Shown here: positions 17,837-25,794 of the stretch, piece after piece
Layout: the number at the start of each line of letters is the position of its first letter
How positions within the stretch are numbered: the stretch's first letter is position 1
NCBI RefSeq assembly: GCF_004564135.1
Contig: NZ_CP038255.1
Span: forward strand, 3,025,501-3,089,500
From: Terasakiella sp. SH-1
Lineage (GTDB): Bacteria; Pseudomonadota; Alphaproteobacteria; Rhodospirillales; Terasakiellaceae
DNA: 64,000 nt
Direction of reading: 5' to 3'
The notes under the pieces: generated by a model
Database searches by the model: none
Seen by the model: the letters and a program-made list of their open reading frames with translations, nothing else
Told to the model about the DNA's origin: nothing
Made by a program: the position numbers and the translations under genes

Positions 17837-18517
17837 TTAGAAGCTATAAGACAAACCAACCTTCAGATTGGTAATTCTCAGCTTACTATCGCTCTGATAA
17901 TTATTGTAATCTGCAATGTTCTTATCAGTGGCGTAGATCGTATGTGAGCCTTCCCCGAAGATAGAGATATTATCCGTCAAACGGTAGCTTGCCCCCAATG
18001 CAAAAAGGCCACCCGTATGTTGCTCCTTTGCATAGCCATCACTAAAAATTACATTATTGCCATTTGCAAACGTGTAATCCACTTTGGCAGTTGCAGCACC
18101 AAGGGCTGCATACAGAAAAGTGCTATCTTCAAATGCTGTCACACCGGCCTTTGCCCGTAAAGATGCTGTATATTTAACATCTGTCGTCACGTTATAGCCA
18201 GCGCTTCCATTACTTCTATATTGACGCGTTACTTCCTTCCGACCTGTTGAACGGTCATAAACCCCTTCAAGCCCAACAATAACACCATTAGAAAGCTGTG
18301 TGTTGTAGCCAATAGAAGCGCTATAAGCCATATCGCTGGAGTTCGCATCCGTAGAATATCTGCTAGACCCTGCATTGGCATTATATTCTTGCAGCAAGTT
18401 GCTGTCTTTTTGAACACCAACAGCTACGCTTACATAAGGTCCGACAAAAGGACCATCAGCCAACGCTGCTGTTGAAACACTCATCAAAGCCGCAGCCATT
18501 AAAGAAATTTTTTTCAC
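17837..18517 (-). CDS. Outer-membrane beta-barrel protein
   Basis: A 226-residue protein with a signal peptide (VKKISLMAAALMSVSTAALA, cleavage about residue 20) and an eight-strand-barrel pattern: alternating polar/apolar strands such as AYSASIGYNTQLSNGVIVGLEG, and a terminal strand NLKVGLSYSF ending in Phe, the recognition mark for BAM insertion. It belongs with the Omp25/OmpA-like porin-family barrels. The start is GTG at 18517 with AAGGGG 5 bases before it. A good promoter with an overlapping palindrome lies upstream. Monocistronic. Confidence 0.85.
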   Translation of the reverse strand: MKKISLMAAALMSVSTAALADGPFVGPYVSVAVGVQKDSNLLQEYNANAGSSRYSTDANSSDMAYSASIGYNTQLSNGVIVGLEGVYDRSTGRKEVTRQYRSNGSAGYNVTTDVKYTASLRAKAGVTAFEDSTFLYAALGAATAKVDYTFANGNNVIFSDGYAKEQHTGGLFALGASYRLTDNISIFGEGSHTIYATDKNIADYNNYQSDSKLRITNLKVGLSYSF

Positions 18518-18556
18518 GTCTACCCCTTAGTACACAAAAATTAAAACCAAATTTTG

Positions 18557-18591
18557 CCTGTTATATACCATCCATATAAACAGGATGTAAA
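18557..18591 (-). promoter_or_regulatory. Promoter with palindrome upstream of the beta-barrel gene
   Basis: Reading the minus strand: -35 TTTACA (18591-18586), 18-base spacer, -10 TATATA (18567-18562). An interrupted inverted repeat CCTGTT...AACAGG (18584-18557) spans the spacer and -10, a likely operator position. Confidence 0.5.
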
Positions 18592-18609
18592 CAGACTGCT
18601 TTTTTTTAC

Positions 18610-18981
18610 CTAATTCTGCGCAGGATATTGGATCAGAGTAAATACATTATTGGCCGGGTCGCGAAAATGCACCATGGCCCCGCCCCAATCTTCCATCTCT
18701 GGCTTACTTTCAAATTTCACCCCTTTGGACTTTAGCTCCTTATAAGTGGCCTGAATATCGTCAACCGCAAAAGAAACCCCTGTGAAACGCCCTGCCATGC
18801 CCGCAGCATCGGCATCACTTAAGTCCAGCTCTTCCAAAATCAGTTTGGTCCCTGCCAAATCATAAACACACACACCTTCGCCTTCAAACCCAATGGTAAA
18901 GCCCAGCGCTTTAACGAAGAAGTTCTTGGTTTCTTCAAAATCACCGGAAAAAATTCGAATTGCATCAATTGCGTTCAGCAT
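18610..18981 (-). CDS. VOC family (glyoxalase/bleomycin-resistance fold) protein
   Basis: A 123-residue vicinal-oxygen-chelate fold protein. It has paired beta-alpha-beta-beta-beta modules: IRIFSGDFEETKNFFVKALGF with KLILEELDL, then GVSFAVDDIQATYKELKSKGVKF and VHFRDPANNVFTLIQYP at the end. The C-terminal glutamate-type metal ligand is replaced by Thr/Leu in this simple reading, so catalysis is uncertain. It stands alone, divergent from the hydrolase gene. Confidence 0.85.
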   Translation of the reverse strand: MLNAIDAIRIFSGDFEETKNFFVKALGFTIGFEGEGVCVYDLAGTKLILEELDLSDADAAGMAGRFTGVSFAVDDIQATYKELKSKGVKFESKPEMEDWGGAMVHFRDPANNVFTLIQYPAQN

Positions 18982-19043
18982 GACTTGCGTACCCTCTCAA
19001 TTAAGTCCATATAGTTTCATACTGTATCAAAGGGAAAAACACC

Positions 19044-19685
19044 ATGGACTATCTTTATAGCGGACCGGAAAATTCTGACATCACCTTTGTCTATGCCCAT
19101 GGCGCAGGCGCACATATGGACAGCACCTTTATGGAACGCTTTGCCCAAGGTTTGGGAGAACAGGGGATCCGCGTGGTGCGATTTGAATTTCCCTACATGC
19201 AGAAACGCCGCGAAACGGGTAAAAAACGCCCACCGGATCGCACACCCAAGCTGCTTACCGCCTGGCGCGAAGTCATTGCCGATTTAGGGGGGGCGCAAAA
19301 TCTTTTTATTGGTGGCAAGTCTTTGGGTGGACGCATGGCAACCATGATTGCGCAAGAACTGGAAGTCGAAGAAACCCCGGTACGTGGTGTACTGGTTACA
19401 GGCTACCCTTTCCACCCGCTGGGTAAATCGGAAAAAGAATATCTGCGCGTAGAACATCTGATGGAAATGAAAACCCCCACCCTGATTTGCCAAGGTGCGC
19501 GTGACAGTTTTGGCTGGTGGGATGAGGTTGTGACCTACAACCTGCCTGAAACCATTGACTTTCACTGGGCCGATGACGGGGACCATGACCTCAAACCCCG
19601 CGTTCTGTCCGGGCGTACCATGAAAGAAAATCAAAACGAAGCCATTGACGCCATGGCCGCATGGATGAAGGCCAAAACCACATGA
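19044..19685 (+). CDS. Alpha/beta hydrolase (Tex30/KANL3-like)
   Basis: A 213-residue alpha/beta hydrolase of the dienelactone-hydrolase-like Tex30/KANL3 type. ITFVYAHGAGAHMDSTFMERFA contains the oxyanion loop HGAGA; the nucleophile elbow is GGKSLGGRMA (Ser near residue 95) and the C-terminal HWADDGDHDLKP supplies the His. Its substrate is unknown. The downstream LysE-type gene begins at the stop codon (ATGA, 19682-19685), so the two are translated together. Confidence 0.87.
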   Translation: MDYLYSGPENSDITFVYAHGAGAHMDSTFMERFAQGLGEQGIRVVRFEFPYMQKRRETGKKRPPDRTPKLLTAWREVIADLGGAQNLFIGGKSLGGRMATMIAQELEVEETPVRGVLVTGYPFHPLGKSEKEYLRVEHLMEMKTPTLICQGARDSFGWWDEVVTYNLPETIDFHWADDGDHDLKPRVLSGRTMKENQNEAIDAMAAWMKAKTT

Positions 19686-20317
19686 TTGTGGATAGCGCCA
19701 CCCTCATTGCCTATGCCCTGACGGCAGGCGCGATTGTGTTATCGCCGGGCCCTGATACCGTTCTGATTTTGCGCTATGCTCTAAATTCCGGGCGCAGCGT
19801 TGGGCTGGCCACCGTCTTTGGCGTTCAAATCGGATTGATCGGTCATACGCTGCTGGCGATTTTCGGTATCTCCATGATCATTGCCAACAGCCCCATTGCC
19901 TTTAAACTGGTTGCTATTGCCGGGTCCGCCTATCTTGCCTGGATCGGCATTCAGGGCTTTCGCGGGACCACCTTAAAATTTGATGGGGACGGCCCCAGCA
20001 TCACCTGGAAAAAGGCCATGATTGATGCCATGGTCTGTAATCTGCTCAATCCCAAGGTCATCATCCTGTTCTTGGCCCTGTTGCCCAACTTCGTTGACCC
20101 GGCCAAAGGGCAAGTCCCCTTGCAGCTGGTCATTTTATCGCTGGTCCTTGTTGTTCTCAATGTCACATGGCAGGCACCATTGGCCTTTGCCGCTGATGCT
20201 ATTCGCGGCTGGCTATCACGCCCACGCGTGCAAAAAACCGTCAATGCCAGCACAGGCGCTTTCCTGTTATTTTTTGCCGCCATGATGCTGTGGGAACATC
20301 TGATTAAAGGATCGTAG
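19682..20317 (+). CDS. LysE/RhtB family amino-acid exporter
   Basis: A 211-residue inner-membrane protein with about six hydrophobic segments. The N-terminal signature TLIAYALTAGAIVLSPGPDTVLIL (S-P-G-P-D) is diagnostic for the LysE/RhtB translocators, which export amino acids such as homoserine, threonine or lysine. NLLNPKVIILFLALLPNFV is the second conserved block. The ATG at 19682 is coupled to the upstream hydrolase; a longer in-frame start lies inside that gene. The 3' end overlaps the convergent rquA gene by 14 bases. Confidence 0.92.
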   Translation: MIVDSATLIAYALTAGAIVLSPGPDTVLILRYALNSGRSVGLATVFGVQIGLIGHTLLAIFGISMIIANSPIAFKLVAIAGSAYLAWIGIQGFRGTTLKFDGDGPSITWKKAMIDAMVCNLLNPKVIILFLALLPNFVDPAKGQVPLQLVILSLVLVVLNVTWQAPLAFAADAIRGWLSRPRVQKTVNASTGAFLLFFAAMMLWEHLIKGS

Positions 20318-21014
20318 CCACCACTTTTTGATAAAGCCCGCCAAACAGGGTTTCCTTATGCCATGAAATCATCATGCCATCAGGGGCAAAGGCATTGATC
20401 TCTTTTTCCCACAACCCTTTGGCATAAGGTTCCAGCCAGTCAAAGATGCGACTCATCACCGGTTTGAGCGGGTGAAAAGAAGATGGTTTGTGATAATCGA
20501 CAAACACCACCTTGCCACCTTTTTTCACTGATGACAGTAAGGCGTGAACAATCTGTGTCTTCACCTCATCAGGGACTTCATGCAGCAAAAAGAAACAGAC
20601 CACCGTATCATAAGTCCTTTGTTGAACGATCGCTGCATCCCCTAAGGCCACATGCACATGCGACTGGGCACCAACACGCTTTCGGGTCGTTTCAACCTGA
20701 ATGGGGGCTATATCAATAATATCCAGCTGCCCTGTCGGCCCCACAGCATCGGCCAGATATGTTGAAAAAGGACCATAAACGGCTGCGGCCTGTAAAACCG
20801 TTTCCCCGGCTTCAACCTCCATCGTTGCACGTTTGATCAGCCGCCCTGCATTGCCCCATAAAATCAGGGATACCACCGGGCTGGAACTTAAAATTGGAAC
20901 GGTTTTCGGATTGAGATAAGCCCAGCTGTAGGTCTGTTGCAAATAGGTTGGCAAGCTGTGCGACGATACTTCTGCCTCATCCTTTTCCTTTTGCTCTTTG
21001 CCAACAAGCCCCAT
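20304..21014 (-). CDS. rquA: RquA, rhodoquinone biosynthesis protein
   Basis: A 236-residue protein matching RquA, the methyltransferase-fold enzyme that converts ubiquinone to rhodoquinone (the amino group comes from SAM in published work). Diagnostic parts are YLQQTYSWAYLNPKTV (about 24-39), VVSLILWGNAGRL (47-59) and, in place of the glycine-rich SAM motif of ordinary methyltransferases, LQAAAVYGPFSTYLA (74-88) followed by DIIDIAPIQVETTRKRV. Rhodoquinone feeds reverse succinate dehydrogenase (fumarate reduction) under low oxygen. It begins 3 bases after the LysR gene ends, with GGAGAAGGG as ribosome site, so the two form an operon. A generic class I methyltransferase is the alternative, less likely given the atypical motif I. 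Confidence 0.85.
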   Translation of the reverse strand: MGLVGKEQKEKDEAEVSSHSLPTYLQQTYSWAYLNPKTVPILSSSPVVSLILWGNAGRLIKRATMEVEAGETVLQAAAVYGPFSTYLADAVGPTGQLDIIDIAPIQVETTRKRVGAQSHVHVALGDAAIVQQRTYDTVVCFFLLHEVPDEVKTQIVHALLSSVKKGGKVVFVDYHKPSSFHPLKPVMSRIFDWLEPYAKGLWEKEINAFAPDGMMISWHKETLFGGLYQKVVATIL

Positions 21015-21017
21015 TAT

Positions 21018-21941
21018 TCACCCTTCTCCTTTCATGGCCGCTTCTTCCAGTACCCACTGGCGAAACAGCGACACTTTGGGCACATCACCGCGTCCTTGCG
21101 GATAACTGAGATAATAGCCATCATGTTGATCCGGTAAATCCGGGGCAGCAAAAGGAATGATCAAGCGCCCACGATCCAGCTCATCCTGTACGGCTGTTTT
21201 ACCTTCCAAAGCCACCCCCAACCCATTAATCGCGGCATCAATGGCAAGGGTGGCCCGATTAAAATGCAAGCCCTTGGCCGGCTTAATCCCTCGTACTCCG
21301 GCGTTTTCCAGCCACATGGCCCAAGTCACCAGACGGGCTTCACTATGGATCAGGGTGTGGTGGACCAGATCTTCTGCACAATCCAGTGCCGATTGATACT
21401 GGATCAAGGCAGGTGAACAAACAGGCACCATGGTTTCGGGAAACAACATGACTGCCACCTGCCCCGGCCAGTTTCCCCGGCCATACATTAACCCGACATC
21501 ATAATCCCCATACAGGCTATCGGTTGGGTTCAGCGTGGAATTCACCCGGATATCCACATCCGGGTAACGGTTCACAAAACGATGCAGGCGCGGCATTAAC
21601 CAGCTTTTGGCAAAAATCGGTGCAGTTGCCACGGTCAGAATATCCCCGGCCCCTTGTGCCATCACAGAGACCACGGCCTCTTCAATTTCATCAAAAGAAC
21701 GCATCAAGGTCGGCAACAGAACTTGCCCTGCATCACTAAGCACCAACGCCTTATCCCGGCGTTTCCCACTGCTAAGACGATGAAACAGTTTCACCCCAAG
21801 ATAATCTTCCAGTGACTGAACCGCATGGGAGACCGCAGACGGGGTAACATGCAAGTTTTCCGCAGCTTTCTTGAAACTTAACAGACGTGCAGCTGCTTCA
21901 AAAGAGCGTAACTGAGCAAGGGGTGGAAGATGTCGGGCCAT
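21018..21941 (-). CDS. LysR family transcriptional regulator (GcvA-like)
   Basis: A 307-residue LysR-type regulator. The winged helix spans residues about 1-62 (LRSFEAAARLLSFKKAAENLHVTPSAVSHAVQSLEDYLGVKLFHR); the rest is the periplasmic-binding-fold effector domain of the GcvA/AmpR type (VATAPIFAKSWLMPRLHRF). It is directly upstream of rquA on the same strand and probably controls it, though target genes are not shown by sequence. A perfect palindrome with a T-N11-A core lies 9 bases before its start and could be its own binding site. Confidence 0.9.
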   Translation of the reverse strand: MARHLPPLAQLRSFEAAARLLSFKKAAENLHVTPSAVSHAVQSLEDYLGVKLFHRLSSGKRRDKALVLSDAGQVLLPTLMRSFDEIEEAVVSVMAQGAGDILTVATAPIFAKSWLMPRLHRFVNRYPDVDIRVNSTLNPTDSLYGDYDVGLMYGRGNWPGQVAVMLFPETMVPVCSPALIQYQSALDCAEDLVHHTLIHSEARLVTWAMWLENAGVRGIKPAKGLHFNRATLAIDAAINGLGVALEGKTAVQDELDRGRLIIPFAAPDLPDQHDGYYLSYPQGRGDVPKVSLFRQWVLEEAAMKGEG

Positions 21942-21949
21942 ATCATTAC

Positions 21950-21964
21950 ATGAATTAAATTCAT
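21950..21964. promoter_or_regulatory. Perfect palindrome, candidate LysR operator
   Basis: ATGAATTAAATTCAT is a perfect 15-bp palindrome carrying the T-N11-A core typical of LysR-type regulator sites. It begins 9 bases upstream of the LysR start codon. Confidence 0.5.
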
Positions 21965-22085
21965 CTTATTGATGAAATCTTATCGTTTGTTCCCAAAAAA
22001 GAAAACACTTAAATCTACAGCCCACAAAGAAAAACAAGGCCAATAAGGCCAATCACTCAAAACTTTTACAGGGAAGACCTCACAG

Positions 22086-22367
22086 ATGATGACCCAGGAC
22101 GCACAAGCCGTTAATATGTATTGGGAAAACCGTGGAATGACTGTACCTCTCATGACCGAAAAACTCTCTTTACGAAAACGTTCTGTAACGATTGCCGGTC
22201 ACGGCACCAGCGTCTCGCTGGAAAATGCTTTCTGGGATGCTTTAAAAGATTTGGCAGAAGAACGCGGCATTTCCCTGAACGCCATGATCACTGAAATTGA
22301 TAAAGAGCGCACAGGCAACCTGTCCAGCGCCATTCGCGTTTATGTTCTGGAACATATGCGTCGTTGA
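22086..22367 (+). CDS. Ribbon-helix-helix (RHH_4) protein
   Basis: A 93-residue protein of the alphaproteobacterial ribbon-helix-helix type. After a short leader, LRKRSVTIAGHGTSVSLENAFWDALKDLAEERGISLNAMITEID is the RHH domain (strand RSVTIAGHGTSVSL, then two helices), followed by SAIRVYVLEHMRR. It presumably binds DNA as a dimer; targets are unknown. It is followed by a strong terminator and is monocistronic, divergent from the LysR-rquA operon, so the two could be regulated from the shared 144-base gap. Confidence 0.88.
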   Translation: MMTQDAQAVNMYWENRGMTVPLMTEKLSLRKRSVTIAGHGTSVSLENAFWDALKDLAEERGISLNAMITEIDKERTGNLSSAIRVYVLEHMRR

Positions 22368-22390
22368 TCCACCCACCCCAACGACGACGA

Positions 22391-22426
22391 AAAAGGCCAC
22401 ACCCTGCAAAGAGTGTGGCCTTTTGT
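22391..22426. terminator. Bidirectional terminator between RHH gene and yeeE-type gene
   Basis: Stem AAGGCCACAC (22393-22402) / GTGTGGCCTT (22413-22422) with A residues before and TTTT after. Confidence 0.85.
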
Positions 22427-22448
22427 TTATCTTACAGCTTTATCCGAT

Positions 22449-23537
22449 TTATTCAGCCGCAGCCAATTTTGCCTCAACACTGGCTGCTTGGCGCTGCATA
22501 ATCACATGGCCGATACGAGAGCCGACAATGATGGCGCTCAAACTAATGATCGAGGAAAAACCAAGTGTGCTGATCCCGGACAGGCCCTGACCGATCGAAC
22601 AGCCAATCGCCATCACAGCCCCGCTGCCCATCAAGGCCCCGCCTAACAGGTAACGTAACATTTCATGGGGCTGGGAAAAACTTTGCAGCTTAAGTTCACG
22701 ACGCAGCAAGGCACTGGTGAACGACCCCGCGATCACCCCACCAATCAACATAATACCGAAATTGGCTGTTGCACCTGTATAGATCATCAAGAACTGCATG
22801 GCATTACCGCCCGGTGCAACAAAAGTCAGTGACTCAAGACGCTGGGGTTCAAACTCGTCATATCCAATAACGCCGGTTACATACCAGCCGCCAACAACGA
22901 CAGAACCAATAATCATGGCTGCAATGGTCAGGAAAATATTTTCACGCAGGATGAAAGTACGCGCAATCAGCACCACAGCCAACAGCGCTGCCACAACAAT
23001 CGCACCCAGACGCATGGTTTCAGCCTCAGCCCCAAACAGGCTGCTGACGCCCTGAACCACATCCGGACTATCCAGTCCCATCTGCCATAGCCCTTCGACC
23101 TGTTGGCGAACAGGGGCAAACAAGCCACGCATGGTCATATAACCTGTCAAGGCAATCGTCATAATAACGATCAAGGAACGCAAATTCCCTGTTGCCGCCA
23201 AAACCACCTGACGCCCTGCACAGCCACGTGCCAACATCATGCCAATACCGAACATGACACCCCCGGCGACCAAAGACAGCACAGGCAGGCTTTCAACCCA
23301 GTACGCACTTTCCATCAGATCAATTTCAAAAGCAGGGATTAAGGCTTGTGTCCCGGCAATCGCAATCAATGTGGCAATCAGCCAACCACGGAGCTGGCCT
23401 GCACGTTTGCCTTCAAAACTTTCAGCCACAGCTTGGCGAAAACAAAAACGGCTGGATTGACCCAAAAGGCCAAATGTCAGCCCGATCAAGCCCCCACCGA
23501 TTAACATAATGTCAGCTGGTTCCAATTCTTCAAACAT
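22449..23537 (-). CDS. YeeE/YedE family sulfur transporter
   Basis: A 362-residue polytopic membrane protein of the YeeE/YedE family, members of which import thiosulfate or other sulfur species. It shows about nine or ten hydrophobic segments and the conserved cysteine-bearing loops SRFCFRQAV, ARGCAGRQVVLA and AIGCSIGQGLSG, thought to relay sulfur. The ATG at 23537 is chosen because GGAGA lies 8 bases before it; a TTG at 23552 is possible. It is downstream of an FKBP-rhodanese gene on the same strand (108-base gap), fitting a sulfur-handling role, possibly thiosulfate. A palindrome and a hairpin lie in that gap. Confidence 0.9.
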   Translation of the reverse strand: MFEELEPADIMLIGGGLIGLTFGLLGQSSRFCFRQAVAESFEGKRAGQLRGWLIATLIAIAGTQALIPAFEIDLMESAYWVESLPVLSLVAGGVMFGIGMMLARGCAGRQVVLAATGNLRSLIVIMTIALTGYMTMRGLFAPVRQQVEGLWQMGLDSPDVVQGVSSLFGAEAETMRLGAIVVAALLAVVLIARTFILRENIFLTIAAMIIGSVVVGGWYVTGVIGYDEFEPQRLESLTFVAPGGNAMQFLMIYTGATANFGIMLIGGVIAGSFTSALLRRELKLQSFSQPHEMLRYLLGGALMGSGAVMAIGCSIGQGLSGISTLGFSSIISLSAIIVGSRIGHVIMQRQAASVEAKLAAAE

Positions 23538-23562
23538 CAATGCGATCTCCAATACACAAGCG

Positions 23563-23588
23563 AAAGCGCTTTTGCCTGTGCGCTTTCT
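23563..23588 (-). promoter_or_regulatory. Hairpin in the yeeE-type leader
   Basis: Perfect 8-bp inverted repeat GAAAGCGC (23563-23570) / GCGCTTTC (23581-23588) with a 10-base loop and no following T run, so more likely a leader structure than a terminator. Confidence 0.4.
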
Positions 23589-23596
23589 CTCATATT

Positions 23597-23609
23597 AGAT
23601 TTAATAAAT
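23597..23609. promoter_or_regulatory. AT-rich palindrome upstream of the yeeE-type gene
   Basis: GATTTA-A-TAAATC, a 13-bp palindrome flanked by ATAT-rich half-sites, 60 bases before the YeeE/YedE start. Its shape fits an ArsR-type sulfide/sulfane-sulfur repressor site, but no such regulator is encoded nearby. Confidence 0.4.
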
Positions 23610-23645
23610 CAATATTTTTCTTATTTTATGTGTTATTAATCACAA

Positions 23646-24422
23646 TCAACACAAAGAACACGTATTTTTCAACATATCCATTTTCGGGGCAACAGTCGGA
23701 TTCTTTTCGCGCATCCAATATGTTATCCCATGACGCACGTTATATACGTTTTCATAACCAAACCGTGTTACCAGAATTTCAGAAGCCATGCGGGTACGAT
23801 TTCCTGTGCGACAAATCAACATGAATTTCTCATTTTTATTGACGATTCGCGCCATATCCTCAGGAAATTTTGGATTAAGCCGTCCATTGGGCATTCTAAA
23901 AGGTAACAAGATGCTGCCTTCAACAACACCTGTTTTTTTCCATTCTGCTGGTGTGCGGACATCAATAATTTTCACCCCCTCTTTTAACAGGGCTTTGACT
24001 TCTCCATTATTGATATTTTTAAAAGGTGGCTCCACCACAGCCAGCAATTCCACCTCAAAACGCAATGTGGCATTGGGGGGAATAACCCCACCTGCACCAC
24101 GTGGACCATAGGCCAGTTCCGGTGGGATAATCAGCTCACGCACGCCCCCCACACGCATGCCCTGCACCCCTTGATCCCAACCTGGGATCACTTGGCGCGC
24201 ACCCAGCATAAATTCAAAGGGCTGATTACGGTCTTTACTGGAATCAAATTTACGCCCATTCATCAGCCACCCTGTGTAATGGACTTTCACCTGCTTTTCA
24301 CTTACAGCCACATCACCTGTACCGACTTTGATATCTTTCACCTGAAGTGCGCCCGCTGATAGCGGAGACACCAAAGCAATCATTGTTAAAACAAACAGAA
24401 AAACTGTCCATACAGGTTTCAT
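23646..24422 (-). CDS. Exported FKBP prolyl isomerase fused to a rhodanese domain
   Basis: A 258-residue protein with a signal peptide or anchor ([24 protein letters not shown]). Residues about 27-130 are an FKBP-type peptidyl-prolyl isomerase ([63 protein letters not shown]). Residues about 138-245 form a rhodanese domain ([12 protein letters not shown]) with the catalytic loop C-R-T-G-N-R-T, Cys204 being the sulfur carrier. A C-terminal CSLC adds a CxxC pair. The fusion would combine proline isomerisation and sulfane-sulfur transfer in the periplasm. It is upstream of the YeeE/YedE gene; together they suggest a sulfur uptake or handling locus, which is inference. Confidence 0.88.
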   Translation of the reverse strand: MKPVWTVFLFVLTMIALVSPLSAGALQVKDIKVGTGDVAVSEKQVKVHYTGWLMNGRKFDSSKDRNQPFEFMLGARQVIPGWDQGVQGMRVGGVRELIIPPELAYGPRGAGGVIPPNATLRFEVELLAVVEPPFKNINNGEVKALLKEGVKIIDVRTPAEWKKTGVVEGSILLPFRMPNGRLNPKFPEDMARIVNKNEKFMLICRTGNRTRMASEILVTRFGYENVYNVRHGITYWMREKNPTVAPKMDMLKNTCSLC

Positions 24423-24614
24423 AATCCCGCGTTCCTTATATTTGCGATTAGGCGACTGGAGTATACATTATTGCAACCTGATATGAAGGGAATGTTCCTG
24501 AAAAACACACAAAACTTTTGCGATGAGAGCTATTCTTATATATAGCTTGAATCTTGGGCACAGGCTTTGGCACAATAGATTCACGAACCAATTGGTACAA
24601 AGGGTATCGGCAGT

Positions 24615-25625
24615 ATGGCAACTGACTCGAGCGAAGACTTCTTTCAGGCAATCCGCGAAGCGGTCGGCCATACATTGGAAATGGCCGAAGCAGATGCCAA
24701 AATCTCAGATGAAACCAAAGACCTTCTCTCCCAACTGATTTTAACCCGTCGTGGCGATGGTGAAATTGTTTTGGACATGAGCGCCCACCAACGCATGAAA
24801 GCCGGCGAAAACAGCTGGGTGAATAAAGAACGCACCGAACAGGACCGTTTTGTAAACCCAACCCGTCTGCCCCAACTGGTTCCCGGTCTTTCTGGGCTAA
24901 CATCCGGGCAATATCTTGCCTATGTTCAACGCCCGCTTGACCGCAATGGCGACAATGCCCCTTTCTTATTAAAAGAAACCCTGCGCCTGTGCCGGGGGTA
25001 TCACCCAAAAGAAAAAGCAGCCGAACGCAATAAACTCTTTGGGCAAATCCAGCGCTATGTCGCCAAAACCCTGATTGACCAGATTTTATCTGATGAACAT
25101 AAAATTAATGATCAGGCAGAACTCGATAAACTGCGCACAGCCACTTCGCCCCAACAACAATTTGAAATGGCGTCCAGTGTTTTGAACATTCCAACAGCAG
25201 AAGTGATGAACCGAATGTTCAAATATGCGGTCGCGATCCACAATATAGATCGGATCAAGGCCAAGGCCATTCAGATTAAAAAAGCTCAGGAAAAGTTTGA
25301 ACTGCTCTTGCGCAAGCTAGCCAACAGTGACAGCGGGCCATCGGCCACAACGCGGGTCAAAGAAATTTTCCTCGGCTTTAAAAAAGAACTGGCTCTGATG
25401 GATAAACAAGTTGCCTACCTTGGTGGACAGTGCCTGCAACCGATCATCACCAAGATGCATCGCGACAGTTTTGATGAACAGTTCCTTGAACTGCACCGCC
25501 ATGGGGCACGTCTGGATGCCATGGCATCTCGTTGGGTTATTATTTTTAACGAAGCCAACAATCAAGACAATATCCGCAATACCGTTGAGCGAATCAAAGG
25601 CATGCATAAAGTCTTCACAAACTGA
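24615..25625 (+). CDS. Conserved-looking helical protein of unknown function
   Basis: A 336-residue protein I do not recognise. It has no signal peptide or membrane segment. Prediction by eye gives mostly helix: an acidic N-terminus (MATDSSEDFFQAIREAVGHTLEMAE), a middle segment with GQYLAYVQRPLDRNGDNAPFLLKETLRLCRGYHPKEKAA, and long amphipathic helices around ATTRVKEIFLGFKKELALMDKQ and DAMASRWVIIFNEANNQDN that may form coiled coils. AAGGG before the ATG is a plausible ribosome site. It stands alone, divergent from the FKBP-rhodanese gene and upstream of the candidate small RNA. No function is proposed. Confidence 0.7.
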   Translation: MATDSSEDFFQAIREAVGHTLEMAEADAKISDETKDLLSQLILTRRGDGEIVLDMSAHQRMKAGENSWVNKERTEQDRFVNPTRLPQLVPGLSGLTSGQYLAYVQRPLDRNGDNAPFLLKETLRLCRGYHPKEKAAERNKLFGQIQRYVAKTLIDQILSDEHKINDQAELDKLRTATSPQQQFEMASSVLNIPTAEVMNRMFKYAVAIHNIDRIKAKAIQIKKAQEKFELLLRKLANSDSGPSATTRVKEIFLGFKKELALMDKQVAYLGGQCLQPIITKMHRDSFDEQFLELHRHGARLDAMASRWVIIFNEANNQDNIRNTVERIKGMHKVFTN

Positions 25626-25782
25626 TAATACCTTCAACCTGCGTTATACATTTATCAGGGCCTTTTATCCTTTCATCCGCTCACCAGATGGTTGTGTTAT
25701 CTATGGCGATAAGAAAAAAGCATAACCCCCTAAGGAATGATACGTAACATTTTTTTATAGAAAAATCAGTGGGTTCGGTTAT

Positions 25783-25788
25783 TATACT
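25783..25788 (+). promoter_or_regulatory. Possible -10 box of a small RNA gene
   Basis: TATACT at 25783-25788, 5 of 6 matches to the sigma-70 -10 consensus, just before the series of hairpins. No convincing -35 box lies 16-18 bases upstream, so this is tentative. Confidence 0.3.
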
Positions 25789-25794
25789 AGACAT

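Noticed and set aside
24560-24600. A sigma-54-like promoter near TTGGCAC before the 336-residue gene
   Set aside because: The GC element is missing (TTCAC in place of TTGC), so the -24/-12 pattern is not met.
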